DNA of 64,000 nucleotides from an uncultured Thermofilaceae archaeon (GCA_938036345.1 CALHPJ010000002.1:1-64000); one strand, 5' to 3'. Positions 34,411-42,780 are shown, numbered from the stretch's first letter. Program-made: numbers and translations. The notes: a model not told the origin generated them from the letters alone.

Positions 34411-34542
34411 CTAAGTACGCTTGCCTCCTGAGTTTCTTGGGGCTTTCTCGAACGACTCTATTAGCCGGGCCGCTTTCTCCAGTACGCGTTTGTTTTCAAC
34501 AGCAACTCGGTAAAGCCTGCGGTAATCCTCTTCTTTAACCAC
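34411..34542 (-). CDS. Small helical protein (hypothetical, 43 aa)
   Basis: A short open frame from GTG at 34542 encoding a lysine- and glutamate-rich helical peptide (KEEDYRRLYRVAVENKRV, then EKAARLIESFEKAP). A good box A (minus-sense TTTTATACC, 34558-34564) precedes it. The frame remains open upstream but that extension reads through the promoter and is low in helical character. It lies between tRNA-Pro and the GNAT gene. No family is recognised; composition and promoter make it a plausible gene. Confidence 0.45.
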   Translation of the reverse strand: MVKEEDYRRLYRVAVENKRVLEKAARLIESFEKAPRNSGGKRT

Positions 34543-34603
34543 GGACAAAATAGACGGTATAAAAGGCGGGAAGCCTAGCCCGCTGCGAGGGCTGAAGCGG
34601 GGG

Positions 34604-35074
34604 CTAGAGCTCCTTCTGCATGTAGACTCTACTGATAGCGAATCCCTTTCTTCGATACCACTCAATCGCCTCCTTGTTTCTCGCCGGTGTCGTCAAAGCC
34701 AATCTCCTGACGCCTTTCAACCTGCAGAACTCCTCCACTGCAGAAAGGAGCTTAGTACCTATACCGTGCCCCCTAGAATCTTCGCTTACCTCTAGATCGT
34801 AAATGTAGCAAATGGGTATAAAGTCCACTGGGTCGACTCTGATGCCGGCCCACACGGCTCCGACCACCCTACCTCCCTCGTCTACAGCTAAGCGTATGAA
34901 GTTCTCTAAGTTACTCGAGTATAGCCTCTTAACCAGCTCTTCATGCCTTCGGGCATACTCGTCGTAGCTAAGCAGCTTCTTGGCACTCTCGCTTACAAAC
35001 GGCCAGCTCATTGCCCTATCGAACTCGATGAAGCTCTCCAAGTCCCCCTCAACGATCCTAAAGAACTTCCTCAC
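34604..35074 (-). CDS. GNAT-family N-acetyltransferase
   Basis: About 156 aa. The acetyl-CoA motif A is VSEDSRGHGIGTKLLSAVEEF, preceded by strand CYIYDLEV and followed by RLALTTPARNKEAIEWYRRKGF, the GNAT C-terminal signature. It transfers an acetyl or similar acyl group to an amine. The GTG at 35074 overlaps the TGA of the upstream PP-loop gene (GTGA), indicating translational coupling; an in-frame GTG 6 bases earlier is possible. Shared translation with a MurL-like ATP enzyme suggests the two modify the same small molecule or peptide, which is inference. Confidence 0.87.
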   Translation of the reverse strand: MRKFFRIVEGDLESFIEFDRAMSWPFVSESAKKLLSYDEYARRHEELVKRLYSSNLENFIRLAVDEGGRVVGAVWAGIRVDPVDFIPICYIYDLEVSEDSRGHGIGTKLLSAVEEFCRLKGVRRLALTTPARNKEAIEWYRRKGFAISRVYMQKEL

Positions 35075-36612
35075 GAGCACCCACCCAGCCTCAAGACCGT
35101 CTCCCTGGTGGTCTCAACCCATTCGCCGTTCTGCAGAATGGTGTAACCCAGCGTATACGGCTCGAGGATGTCGAAGATCCTCTCCCGCAATTCGCAGTAG
35201 GGGATAGCGTCCGCGTGGGAGGATACCGGATCGAAGTGCATTGTCTCCACATGCGGGTGCGCTACTCCTCTCGGTAGATTTAGGCCCCAGATGCTGTTGG
35301 CCAGGTACGCGGAGTGCTCCAGCTCGGATTCGTCAAGCCTATACTTCCCCTCCAGGATCCTACGGGGTAAGTCTAGGTAGTGCCTCCTTTTGTAGCCTAT
35401 AAGCGCCGCATCGATGCCATTAGCTAGGAGGAAGAGCAGTATCCCGGTGCACTTAGAACACTTGCCGCAAGGCGCAAGTGAACCCCCCTTCAATATTGGC
35501 GAGTGGCAGCTCATCTGCAGTTTGAAGATCTCCGGGTACCTCCTAGTGAGCACCCGCTCGACCACCAAGCCGGTCACCGGCCGGATGGGCGACCACTGCT
35601 TGACGTTTATACCCCGCTGCTCGAACCAATTGCTGACGTACTTCTCGAATTCCTGGGACTGGTCAAACGTAGCGTAGTAGTGCTTAATCCCCTTAAACTC
35701 GAATGTCAGGTTTGAAGGGTCGTCAAACTCGTTGCCGAAGCAGATGTTACCGATCCCGTACTTCCCAGCCACGGGAAGGAATGAGAAAGCATAGTGCTCA
35801 AACCAGAACAGCCTAATCGGGTACAGTTCCTTACTCCTCCTGAGGAAGTTGGGTACGACGATTTTCATGTTGCGCTCGATGAACGTGAAAAGGCGGTCCA
35901 GGTTGCTCCAGACCTTCCTGGTTTCCGGGATATTCGCCGAGAAGTACCTGTACGCCTTAAGCGCAACTAACCAGTGCCTCCCCGATTCATTGAAAAAGCA
36001 GGGGTAAACTCTCATTCCGATTTCCCTCAGTAGCGAGTAGGTGAGCAGGCTATCCTTACCGCCCGACGTCATCACGATGCAGCTCGAGGGGTCGGTCTCA
36101 AAGTCCAGCGAAGTCCCACTAAAAGTCTCGGGCAGGTCGACGTGGGCTCTCGGCTTCGCGTCATCGGGTTGCACATCCTCAGGGTTGGGTACGTACTCGT
36201 CGCGGATTAGCCCGGTTCTCTCTACTATCCTGTTCACGAAGATGTCGCGCGCTGTGGCATCGCTCATATCCGTAAAGAACTTGTAGTCTAGCTCGTGCAG
36301 CGGGAAATCGAAGCGTACTTCCTCCGTAAAAAGGCAGTAGTTGGTAACCGGTACCAAGCTAACCAGCTTCGCCACCTCCTCAAGCTGCCGCTCTTCAAAC
36401 TTCTCTCTGTAGCTTTGGATTAAAGTGTAGCTCTTCTTCAGGCCGTCGTACTCGAGGGTATAGCTCACCTGAAAACCCTTGGACTTAGCCTTAATGCCGT
36501 GCACGGTTATTCTGTCAAAGCACTTCAGGTTCGCCACCGCTACCGTGGAGTTAGGCTTAGGGTCGCTTATTAATAAGTAGCCCTGGCCCACCTGCCCCGG
36601 TCTTAGGTCCAT
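35071..36612 (-). CDS. PP-loop ATP pyrophosphatase-family protein, MurL-like
   Basis: About 513 aa. The N-terminal ~170 residues are a beta-rich domain of unknown type. The PP-loop SSCIVMTSGGKDSLLTYSLL (SGGKDS) binds ATP for substrate adenylation. A four-cysteine cluster follows (MSCHSPIL...APCGKCSKC), placed as in the MurL family, which uses ATP to epimerise the L-Glu of a muropeptide, and in related uncharacterised proteins. Archaea of this kind have no murein, so the substrate must differ. The ATG at 36612 is used; an in-frame TTG lies at 36648 next to the promoter (TTTAAC near 36653). The GNAT gene is coupled downstream. Confidence 0.68.
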   Translation of the reverse strand: MDLRPGQVGQGYLLISDPKPNSTVAVANLKCFDRITVHGIKAKSKGFQVSYTLEYDGLKKSYTLIQSYREKFEERQLEEVAKLVSLVPVTNYCLFTEEVRFDFPLHELDYKFFTDMSDATARDIFVNRIVERTGLIRDEYVPNPEDVQPDDAKPRAHVDLPETFSGTSLDFETDPSSCIVMTSGGKDSLLTYSLLREIGMRVYPCFFNESGRHWLVALKAYRYFSANIPETRKVWSNLDRLFTFIERNMKIVVPNFLRRSKELYPIRLFWFEHYAFSFLPVAGKYGIGNICFGNEFDDPSNLTFEFKGIKHYYATFDQSQEFEKYVSNWFEQRGINVKQWSPIRPVTGLVVERVLTRRYPEIFKLQMSCHSPILKGGSLAPCGKCSKCTGILLFLLANGIDAALIGYKRRHYLDLPRRILEGKYRLDESELEHSAYLANSIWGLNLPRGVAHPHVETMHFDPVSSHADAIPYCELRERIFDILEPYTLGYTILQNGEWVETTRETVLRLGGCS

Positions 36613-36726
36613 AGATCGCCCGGCTGGGGCGAAGCCGCTCTTCAACAATCGTTAAAGATCGGATGAAGAGGCACCAGGCTGCAGCCTCTCGCACAACTAT
36701 TAATAGGGCGGCAACCTGCCCTGGTC

Positions 36727-37668
36727 GTGCCAAGACCAGCCATCATAGTCCACGGCGGGGCTGGCAGGATTCGAGGGGAAAATATCGATGCTAGATTAAA
36801 GTTCCTGAGAGAGGCAGCGGATAGGGGTTTCGAGATCCTAACCGGCGGAGGGTCGGCGCTTGACGCGGTTGTGGAGGCGGTTGTCGTACTCGAAGACTCC
36901 GGGGTGTTCAACGCTGGCTTGGGGAGCTGCCTAACATTCGACGGGAGCGTCGAAATGGATGCAGGCGTAATGGACTGCGAAGGCAAGATAGGGGCTGTCG
37001 CGGCTGTCAGGCGTGTCAAGAACCCGGTTTTACTCGCCAGGAAAGTGATGGAGCTTACGGATCACGCACTGATGGTGGGCGAAGGAGCTGAGAGGCTGGC
37101 CTCCGCGCTGGGTTTAGCGGTCTCGGAGGGGCTTCTCGTTACACCCGAGAAGCTGAGGAGGCTCGAAGAGCTCAAAGCGAAGTGGCTTAAAGGTGAGGAT
37201 TTCACGTGGTTGCGGAAACTTAGAACCCTGCTCCAAGAATACCCCTTCCTCGGAACTGTGGGAGCCGCCGCGGTCGACGCCAACGGGTGTGTCGCGGCGG
37301 CAACCTCTACCGGAGGTTACTGGCTGAAGCTTAGGGGCAGAGTCGGGGATTCGCCAATCCCGGGAGCTGGGTTTTACGCTTTGAAAAACGTAGGGGCCTG
37401 CTCGGCGACTGGCATCGGGGAGGCGATCATCAAATCGATGCTATGTCTAAATGTCTGCGAGTACATGAAAGCCGGTTTAAGCGCGGAGGAAGCGGCCTCG
37501 AGAGCTGTCGAGCATATGGGTGCTACCTTAGGGCGGGGTTTAGCTGGCGTAATAGCAGTTGGTGCAAATGGGGACGTTGGATACGCGTTTAACACGGAAG
37601 CTATGCTAGTTGGTTTCAAGTACAAGGGCTTGCGGAAGGCGGAAGCGCTATTTGCACATAAACCTTAA
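36727..37668 (+). CDS. Isoaspartyl peptidase/L-asparaginase (plant-type Ntn hydrolase)
   Basis: A 313-aa Ntn-hydrolase precursor. It starts with AIIVHGGAGRI and has VVVLEDSGVFNAGLGSCLTF and DAGVMD. Self-cleavage is expected before the Thr of LGTVGAAAVD (near residue 180), giving alpha and beta chains with Thr as nucleophile; the beta chain has ATSTGGYWLKLRGRVGDSP and GIGEAIIK. It hydrolyses isoaspartyl dipeptides and asparagine, i.e. repair or recycling of damaged protein. The GTG start is 26 bp from box A (ctattaata, 36697-36705). Confidence 0.92.
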   Translation: MPRPAIIVHGGAGRIRGENIDARLKFLREAADRGFEILTGGGSALDAVVEAVVVLEDSGVFNAGLGSCLTFDGSVEMDAGVMDCEGKIGAVAAVRRVKNPVLLARKVMELTDHALMVGEGAERLASALGLAVSEGLLVTPEKLRRLEELKAKWLKGEDFTWLRKLRTLLQEYPFLGTVGAAAVDANGCVAAATSTGGYWLKLRGRVGDSPIPGAGFYALKNVGACSATGIGEAIIKSMLCLNVCEYMKAGLSAEEAASRAVEHMGATLGRGLAGVIAVGANGDVGYAFNTEAMLVGFKYKGLRKAEALFAHKP

Positions 37669-37693
37669 CTTTCACGGCTTAGATTCATAATAA

Positions 37694-38524
37694 GTGCTCA
37701 ACATGCCAAGCTGCCTCAAGCTGCGCATTCGCTTAAACGAGGGTAGCTTAGACCTGCGCATTACTGCGAAGGGGATCGGCGAAGTACTTCCGCACGAAGA
37801 GGTGATACCTACACACTTGGACAGGCTAAAGCTCGCGTTGATCAACAGCACCTTCCAGCGAAACCCTATAATCGTGGATGCGGCTTCGGGGCTCATACTC
37901 GACGGCACACACCGATGGGCCGCAATGCGCGACCTAGGTTATAGGTGGATCGTCGTTTGCGAAGTCGACTACAGTAACCCGCTAGTAGTTCTAGACAGGT
38001 GGGTGAGGGCGTACAGGCACGTCGAGAGCTCCTTAGCCGAGGAAATTGCCAAGGAGTTCGAAGCAGAGCCCGTCGAGCGGGATGAGATCAGAAACGAGGA
38101 TCTGGTTTTAGAAACTCCGAGCACACTGTACCGGGTTAGCTGCGTATCAGTTAAGGAAGCGTTCGCCAAGCTTCGCGCGATCGAAGAGAGGCTCCTACAG
38201 TATGGGTACGCGCCGTTTTATGTTACCGGCGACTATAAAAGTGGAGTCGGGAAGCGTTATTCGCTCTTCCTGATACCTCCTCTGCCGAGTAAGAGCAACG
38301 TAGTGGAGTTCGCGAGAGGGGGCTCTCTGCTTCCGCCGAAAAGCACAAGGCACTTAGTTCCAGCTCGCCCCCTAGGTGTTAACGTACCGTTAAAACTGCT
38401 GAGTAATGAGTCGCTAGATTTTGAGGCGTTAAGCGAGATCCTGCGCCAAAGGAACCCTGTGCTTTTGAGGCCGCCCGTCCGGTTAGACCGGGACTACCAA
38501 GAGCTGCTGCTATATTTTATTTAG
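37694..38524 (+). CDS. ParB/Srx-fold kinase, SerK-like (free serine kinase)
   Basis: A 276-aa protein. The N-terminal domain resembles the archaeal SerK family and ParB: LPHEEVIPTHLDRLKLALIN, PIIVDAASGLILDGTHRWAAM and a following RWIVVCEVDY. The DG-x-HR motif contains the catalytic/ADP-binding residues of SerK, which phosphorylates free L-serine with ADP towards cysteine synthesis. The C-terminal ~140 residues are less conserved. Start GTG at 37694 or ATG at 37703. The serine-kinase role is by family resemblance only; a DNA-binding ParB role is less likely given the missing helix-turn-helix. Confidence 0.72.
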   Translation: MLNMPSCLKLRIRLNEGSLDLRITAKGIGEVLPHEEVIPTHLDRLKLALINSTFQRNPIIVDAASGLILDGTHRWAAMRDLGYRWIVVCEVDYSNPLVVLDRWVRAYRHVESSLAEEIAKEFEAEPVERDEIRNEDLVLETPSTLYRVSCVSVKEAFAKLRAIEERLLQYGYAPFYVTGDYKSGVGKRYSLFLIPPLPSKSNVVEFARGGSLLPPKSTRHLVPARPLGVNVPLKLLSNESLDFEALSEILRQRNPVLLRPPVRLDRDYQELLLYFI

Positions 38525-38554
38525 GCACCCGGGGCGGAGAATGCGGGGTACCCC

Positions 38555-40027
38555 TTGCGCAGGGACTACCTGCTGGCTTTCAGAGTGCCTGAGAAGCCGC
38601 CAACCGAGGCTGTTAGCAAGGCTATGAGGGAGGCCGGAGCGTGGGTTGAATCCCGCGGCGCGCTACTCGGGGGCTGGGACTACGATGAGAGCGAAGGCTT
38701 CATCCTCGTTCACCTCAAGTCGGAGGAGGCGGAGATCGAGCAGCTTAAAGCTGCTTTTGCCGAGCTTGTCTCGGAAAGCTTAGGGCAGGCCGTCGAGAGC
38801 GCTGTCATATCGCCCCAAGGGGGTAGCTATGTGAAAGCGCAGGGGATTCTACCGAGCCCATCGGTGATGGGCTTTCTACTCCGGGTCTCTCACCAGCGCG
38901 AAGCCAAGTGTGACTTAACAGGGAACGAGGTGTTCACGCTGCTTCTGTTCTATATGCTAGGAGGCGACACGACTCGCGTGGTGCTGGCTTCCTCCTTTTT
39001 CGACTTGGACCCGGACGAGGCCGAAGCCGCCTTGCATAAGCTCTCCGGCCGCTACATAGACGTCGAAAGGGGGGAACTTCTAAAGCCAGGCGAGAAACTG
39101 CTGGACTCCCTGATACGCGATCTTCGCGCGCGCCCGGTTGCTGGGGAGCGCGCGCTGCTATCCCTTATAGATGAGGAGTATCGCACAGAGGATTTCAGCA
39201 TGGATAAGCTAGCGCGTTCCCTCTACTTGAGCGGGGTTCCATACAGGTACATCCCCGAAATAGTGAAACAGGTGGCTGGCACGCTGCGCGGCAGAAGGTT
39301 TGTTTCGAGAAGGTCTCTCGCCTCCGTAGTGAGAAGCCTGATAGAGGATATGGATCGCACGGATACCGCTCTAAGGTTTTACGCCTACGTACACGCGCTT
39401 GACAGGGTCTACGTGCTGCGAGATGGGAGGGAGGAACGCATTAGCTGGAGCCTGCTAAGGGGGATCGCCCGCGCTACCCTAGGTAAAAGAGCCTTAAAGG
39501 TACCATCGGCCCTGGCGGAGGCCTTGGCAGAGCTGATTGCAGACAGGATCAGGGAGGCTATAGCCTCAGAGCCGTGGAGAAGCGAAGGCGTAACTCTGAG
39601 CGAGGAGGAGCTAGCTGGGATCGCCGAAGATGCGGCACCGCTAGTTTCGAGGGCGTGGGCGGAGCTCCGCGAAGCTGATCCTCGCGAGTGCGCACGCATC
39701 TACAAGCTGAGGGGAAGGGAGAATCTTCAAGCAGCTAAAGGAACTTATGATTTCGGGGAAAGAAAGGATTTAATCCTCAGAGGGCTTCACTTGACGACTT
39801 CAGGCTTACTGTTGGAGCTGGGCGTCCTCCCCTCCAACTACATAGAGCAGAACCTCGGTGTGCTTAGGACAATGCTTAAGTCGAGGGCGGAGACTAGCGA
39901 TGAAGGAATCAGGCGTTACATTTCCCTTGCTCTAAAGCTCGCCCGCTCACCCACCATAGTGAGCCCGAGAGAGAACAGGCAGGTGCTTAAGTGGCTCGAT
40001 GAGCTAATTAAGCTTGAGATGGGGTGA
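38555..40027 (+). CDS. Hypothetical protein with ATP-cone-like domains
   Basis: A 490-aa protein I cannot assign. The middle contains two ATP-cone-like modules: FSMDKLARSLYLSGVPYRYI with VSRRSLASVVRSLIEDMD (about 205-275) and VYVLRDGREERISWSLLRGI with LAEALAELIADRIREAI (about 290-345). ATP-cones sense nucleotides in ribonucleotide reductases, NrdR and archaeal 2-phosphoglycerate kinase, but no catalytic domain is attached here. The N-terminal ~100 residues look ferredoxin-like and the C-terminus is helical. The TTG start follows an A/T-rich box (38509-38523). Its neighbours are a SerK-like kinase and ApgM, so a role in sensing energy charge or phosphoglycerate flux is possible. Confidence 0.6.
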   Translation: MRRDYLLAFRVPEKPPTEAVSKAMREAGAWVESRGALLGGWDYDESEGFILVHLKSEEAEIEQLKAAFAELVSESLGQAVESAVISPQGGSYVKAQGILPSPSVMGFLLRVSHQREAKCDLTGNEVFTLLLFYMLGGDTTRVVLASSFFDLDPDEAEAALHKLSGRYIDVERGELLKPGEKLLDSLIRDLRARPVAGERALLSLIDEEYRTEDFSMDKLARSLYLSGVPYRYIPEIVKQVAGTLRGRRFVSRRSLASVVRSLIEDMDRTDTALRFYAYVHALDRVYVLRDGREERISWSLLRGIARATLGKRALKVPSALAEALAELIADRIREAIASEPWRSEGVTLSEEELAGIAEDAAPLVSRAWAELREADPRECARIYKLRGRENLQAAKGTYDFGERKDLILRGLHLTTSGLLLELGVLPSNYIEQNLGVLRTMLKSRAETSDEGIRRYISLALKLARSPTIVSPRENRQVLKWLDELIKLEMG

Positions 40028-40149
40028 GTGGCGCGGGTTGTTCACGCGGAAAATACTGCACGGCATGAGTACTTCGGAATGCCCCGGCAAGCCTATGGCG
40101 GCTAGGTGCACGATCAGCTATTAATATCGGCCATTCAAGGGGCCTATCG

Positions 40150-41442
40150 ATGCGTAGGTTGATCTATTTAGTGCTGGATGGGGCCGCCGACTCAACCTCC
40201 GCGGGGGAGACCAGCCTCGAGATAGCAAGGACGCAGGCTCTGGACAAGTTAGCCACTGTTTCGATTGGGGGCTTAATGTACCCGATAGAGGAGGGGGTTG
40301 CACCCGAAAGCGATGCGGCGGTGCTATCCTTGCTGAGCTACGACCCCCACCGCTACTATACTGGAAGGGGTCCGCTTGAGGCCCTCGGAGCCGGTATCGA
40401 GATCAGGGAGGGTTACGAAGTAGCGTTCCGCGCTAACTTTGCAACCATCAACGAGGATACACTAGAGATCGTCGATAGGAGGGTTGGGAGGAGCCTAACC
40501 TCGAGCGAAGCCCGGAAACTCGGTGCTGCGGTTGATGGGCTTGAGCTGGGGCTGTATGGTGGCTACGCTCGGGTGAAGGCAACAGTCGGCCATAGGGCGG
40601 TGGTCGTTATCGGCAGCAGGAGCCATAGGCTATCTGACGAGGTCGACAACACGGACCCGGCGTACGCGAAAGTTGGGAGTTTTTCGGTGGCGCGCCCCTC
40701 GTTCGAGAAACGCATTGCACGCTGCAAACCCTTGAGGGATACTCCCGAGGCTAAAGCAACTGCGGATTTAGTGAACGAGTTTACAATGAGAGCTATTGAG
40801 ATACTGTCCAAACACCCAGTCAACCTGGAGAGAGTGGCTAGGAGCCAGCCAAAAGCAAACGCGATCCTGCTCAGGGATTCGGGGAGTGCGCTTCCAAGGG
40901 TTGAACCGATATCCAAGAAGTTCGGCGTAAAGTTTGGTGCGGTTGTAGAGATGCCGGTCGAGCTGGGAATAGCGAAGCTGCTCGGGATGGAGGTGGCAGA
41001 GGTTGAAGAGCCTACTGGCAACAAAGCGCACGATTACAGCCGCCGCTTGGAGGCTGTGTTAAACTTGCTGAAGCGCGTGGACGCCGTCTACGTGCACCTC
41101 AAGGGCCCGGATGAGCCGGGGCATGACGGGCTCCTTTCCGAGAAAGCTAAGGCTATCGAGGAGATCGATAGGTTCTTTGTCGAACCCTTACTCGAGGCGG
41201 TAAACCTCGGTGAAACAGCGGTGATAGTGACCGCTGATCATGCAACTCCTCCCAGCGCTAAATCCCACACAGGGGACCCGGTACCCGTGCTTTTGCATGT
41301 TCCGGGTGTGGAAGGCGATAGGCTTAGACGTTTTACTGAACGCGAGTGCGCTAAGGGGTCACTGGGCATGCTGCCGCATGGCTGGGAGTTGCTACCTAGA
41401 GTCTTCGATATCTTTGGGAAAGCCGGCTTCAGACTGGGTTAG
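40150..41442 (+). CDS. apgM: 2,3-bisphosphoglycerate-independent phosphoglycerate mutase, archaeal type
   Basis: A 430-aa alkaline-phosphatase-fold enzyme interconverting 3- and 2-phosphoglycerate in glycolysis and gluconeogenesis. It starts with LIYLVLDGAADS (metal Asp), has GVAPESDAAVLSLLSYDP with the phospho-acceptor Ser, VYVHLKGPDEPGHDG and the late metal-binding ADHATPPSAKSHTGDPVP. The ATG is 26 bp from box A (ctattaata, 40119-40127). A run of seven T at 41478-41484 downstream is a likely terminator. Confidence 0.95.
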   Translation: MRRLIYLVLDGAADSTSAGETSLEIARTQALDKLATVSIGGLMYPIEEGVAPESDAAVLSLLSYDPHRYYTGRGPLEALGAGIEIREGYEVAFRANFATINEDTLEIVDRRVGRSLTSSEARKLGAAVDGLELGLYGGYARVKATVGHRAVVVIGSRSHRLSDEVDNTDPAYAKVGSFSVARPSFEKRIARCKPLRDTPEAKATADLVNEFTMRAIEILSKHPVNLERVARSQPKANAILLRDSGSALPRVEPISKKFGVKFGAVVEMPVELGIAKLLGMEVAEVEEPTGNKAHDYSRRLEAVLNLLKRVDAVYVHLKGPDEPGHDGLLSEKAKAIEEIDRFFVEPLLEAVNLGETAVIVTADHATPPSAKSHTGDPVPVLLHVPGVEGDRLRRFTERECAKGSLGMLPHGWELLPRVFDIFGKAGFRLG

Positions 41443-41601
41443 CGGGCAGGAAAGGCGGTAAAGCGCATCCTCCAAACTTTTTTTCACTTCGCCTCGGGTA
41501 GGCTTAGCGAAGTTTGCCCCTCTGTTGTAATCGTGACGTGGGTCCGGGTCACGCAGCCAGAGTAAAGCGTACTTGAGTGAGCTGCAACCCTTTCTTCTCA
41601 C
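41392..41601 (-). CDS. Hypothetical small protein (69 aa)
   Basis: An open frame from GTG at 41601 with a natural-looking charged composition (WLRDPDPRHDYNRGANFAKP, then GEVKKSLEDALYRL). Support comes from a box A (minus-sense TTTTTAAC, centred near 41627) at the exact leaderless distance. Its 3' end overlaps apgM by 51 bp in convergent orientation. No family is recognised and it could be a remnant of a larger gene. Together with the 49-aa frame on the other strand it occupies an otherwise gene-free 356-bp interval between apgM and radA. Confidence 0.4.
   Translation of the reverse strand: MRRKGCSSLKYALLWLRDPDPRHDYNRGANFAKPTRGEVKKSLEDALYRLSCPLTQSEAGFPKDIEDSR
41478..41484 (+). terminator. T-tract terminator after apgM
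   Basis: Seven consecutive T residues 35 bp after the apgM stop, the usual signal for intrinsic archaeal termination. No strong hairpin precedes it, as expected for archaea. Confidence 0.5.
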
Positions 41602-41621
41602 TGAATTGGAGTTCTCGGAAT

Positions 41622-41631
41622 GTTAAAAAGA
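41622..41631. promoter_or_regulatory. Bidirectional TATA box for two small ORFs and radA
   Basis: The run gttaaaaag reads as a box A on both strands. It is centred 26 bp from the GTG at 41601 (minus strand) and 26-27 bp from the ATG at 41653 (plus strand), so it probably drives both the 69-aa gene and the short ORF-radA transcript. Confidence 0.5.
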
Positions 41632-41652
41632 GAGTTATGTGGGTTAAACATA

Positions 41653-41802
41653 ATGGGGAGATTTTGCAGAATGCCTTTAATGGTAACCGGAGGCTTGAGC
41701 TCGATGAAAGCGCTGAGCTGGGTTAGCTGGATAGCAGACGTGCAGAGTGAAGGGGGTGGGAGCATGGTTTCAGCTGGCGGCGAGCCGCCAGTGAGAGCAT
41801 GA
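41653..41802 (+). CDS. Small ORF upstream of and coupled to radA (49 aa)
   Basis: Starts with ATG at 41653, 26 bp after an A/T-rich box (gttaaaaag, 41622-41630), and its TGA overlaps the radA ATG as ATGA. The peptide (MGRFCRMPLMVTGGLSSMKA start) resembles no known family. No other promoter-like sequence lies within 35 bp of radA, so this frame probably sits in the radA transcript. It could be a short gene or a leader ORF that sets radA translation. Confidence 0.42.
   Translation: MGRFCRMPLMVTGGLSSMKALSWVSWIADVQSEGGGSMVSAGGEPPVRA
41774..41791 (+). repeat. GC-rich inverted repeat just before radA
   Basis: CTGGCGGC and GCCGCCAG separated by GA form a perfect 8-bp stem ending 7 bases before the radA ATG and inside the 49-aa upstream frame. 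In RNA it would fold over the radA initiation region, so it could limit initiation unless ribosomes from the upstream frame open it. Confidence 0.55.
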
Positions 41803-42749
41803 AGCCAACGCCGGTGCGCGAGCTTAAAGTAAGCGGAGTAGGTAGACTGACGCTGGAGAAAGTGGAGGAGGTCGTCAAGTACGTAGAGGATCTCGCGCTG
41901 TTCAATCCCGAGGAGCTGGCAGAACGGGCAGGCATCGAGCTCGACAAGGCAGCCTCAATAGTGAGGGCTGCCCGCAGGTTTGTAAGGAGCAGCGTTGGAG
42001 GCCGCGTCTACAGGGGAAGCGAGTACGCGCATATCCTTGAGGCTCGAGAAACACTAACAACGGGTGTGAAAGCCATAGATGAGCTGCTCGGGGGTGGGTT
42101 AAAGGTATGGGATGTGTACGAGTTCGCGGGGGAGTTCGGTAGCGGGAAGACCCAGCTGTGCCACCAGGTTTCTGTAACAGTTCAGCTTCCACCCGAGAAG
42201 GGGGGTTTAGCTGGCAAGGCGGTCTACATCGACACCGAAGGAACTTTCAGCCCGTCTCGCATAAAAATGGTTGGAGAGAGGTTCAACGTTGAGGATCCGC
42301 TCGATAACCTCTACGTGGTGAGGCCCCTCAACGTGGACGAGCTAGAGGAGGTGGTGGTCGAGGAGCTCCCCAAGCTCTTAAGAGAGGGGATTCGGCTAAT
42401 CCTCGTCGATAGCGTAATCGCGCTTTACAGGGCGGAATTTAAGGGGAGGGAAATGCTGGCAATGCGGCAGCAGAGGATTAATTACCTTTTGGACTGGCTA
42501 AAAAGGTACGCTAGGAGGTACAGGTCCGTTGTGGTTATAACGAACCAGGTTCTCAGCCAACCGGTTCCGTGGGGGATTGCCCTAAAGATACCGGCTGGCG
42601 GGAACATAATCGCTCACGCGTCGACGCACAGGTTTTTCATGAGGAGAGCGGGGGAGGCTTTGCTGCTAGAGTGCTTCGATTCGCCGACGATAGCCCGAGG
42701 GGCTTCGGCGAAGTTCCAGATAACCGATAGAGGATTAGAAGATGTTTGA
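41799..42749 (+). CDS. radA: DNA repair and recombination protein RadA
   Basis: A 316-aa RecA/Rad51-family recombinase. The N-terminal helix-hairpin-helix domain (about 8-62) precedes the ATPase core: Walker A GEFGSGKTQ (111-119), QLPPEKGG, VYIDTEGTFSPSRI, Walker B LILVDSVIALYR, and the L2-region GGNIIAHASTHRF. These match RadA rather than RadB. It forms filaments on single-stranded DNA for strand exchange. The ATG overlaps the stop of a small upstream frame. A C/D box sRNA and the cdc6 initiator gene lie immediately downstream. Confidence 0.95.
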   Translation: MKPTPVRELKVSGVGRLTLEKVEEVVKYVEDLALFNPEELAERAGIELDKAASIVRAARRFVRSSVGGRVYRGSEYAHILEARETLTTGVKAIDELLGGGLKVWDVYEFAGEFGSGKTQLCHQVSVTVQLPPEKGGLAGKAVYIDTEGTFSPSRIKMVGERFNVEDPLDNLYVVRPLNVDELEEVVVEELPKLLREGIRLILVDSVIALYRAEFKGREMLAMRQQRINYLLDWLKRYARRYRSVVVITNQVLSQPVPWGIALKIPAGGNIIAHASTHRFFMRRAGEALLLECFDSPTIARGASAKFQITDRGLEDV

Positions 42750-42751
42750 AA

Positions 42752-42762
42752 ATATGTTTAAA
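42752..42762 (+). promoter_or_regulatory. Box A of the C/D box sRNA
   Basis: The sequence atatgtttaaa just after the radA stop is centred about 25 bp before the first base of the predicted sRNA stem, the spacing expected of an independent promoter. Confidence 0.5.
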
Positions 42763-42780
42763 GGATCGGGCCACTCCGAT

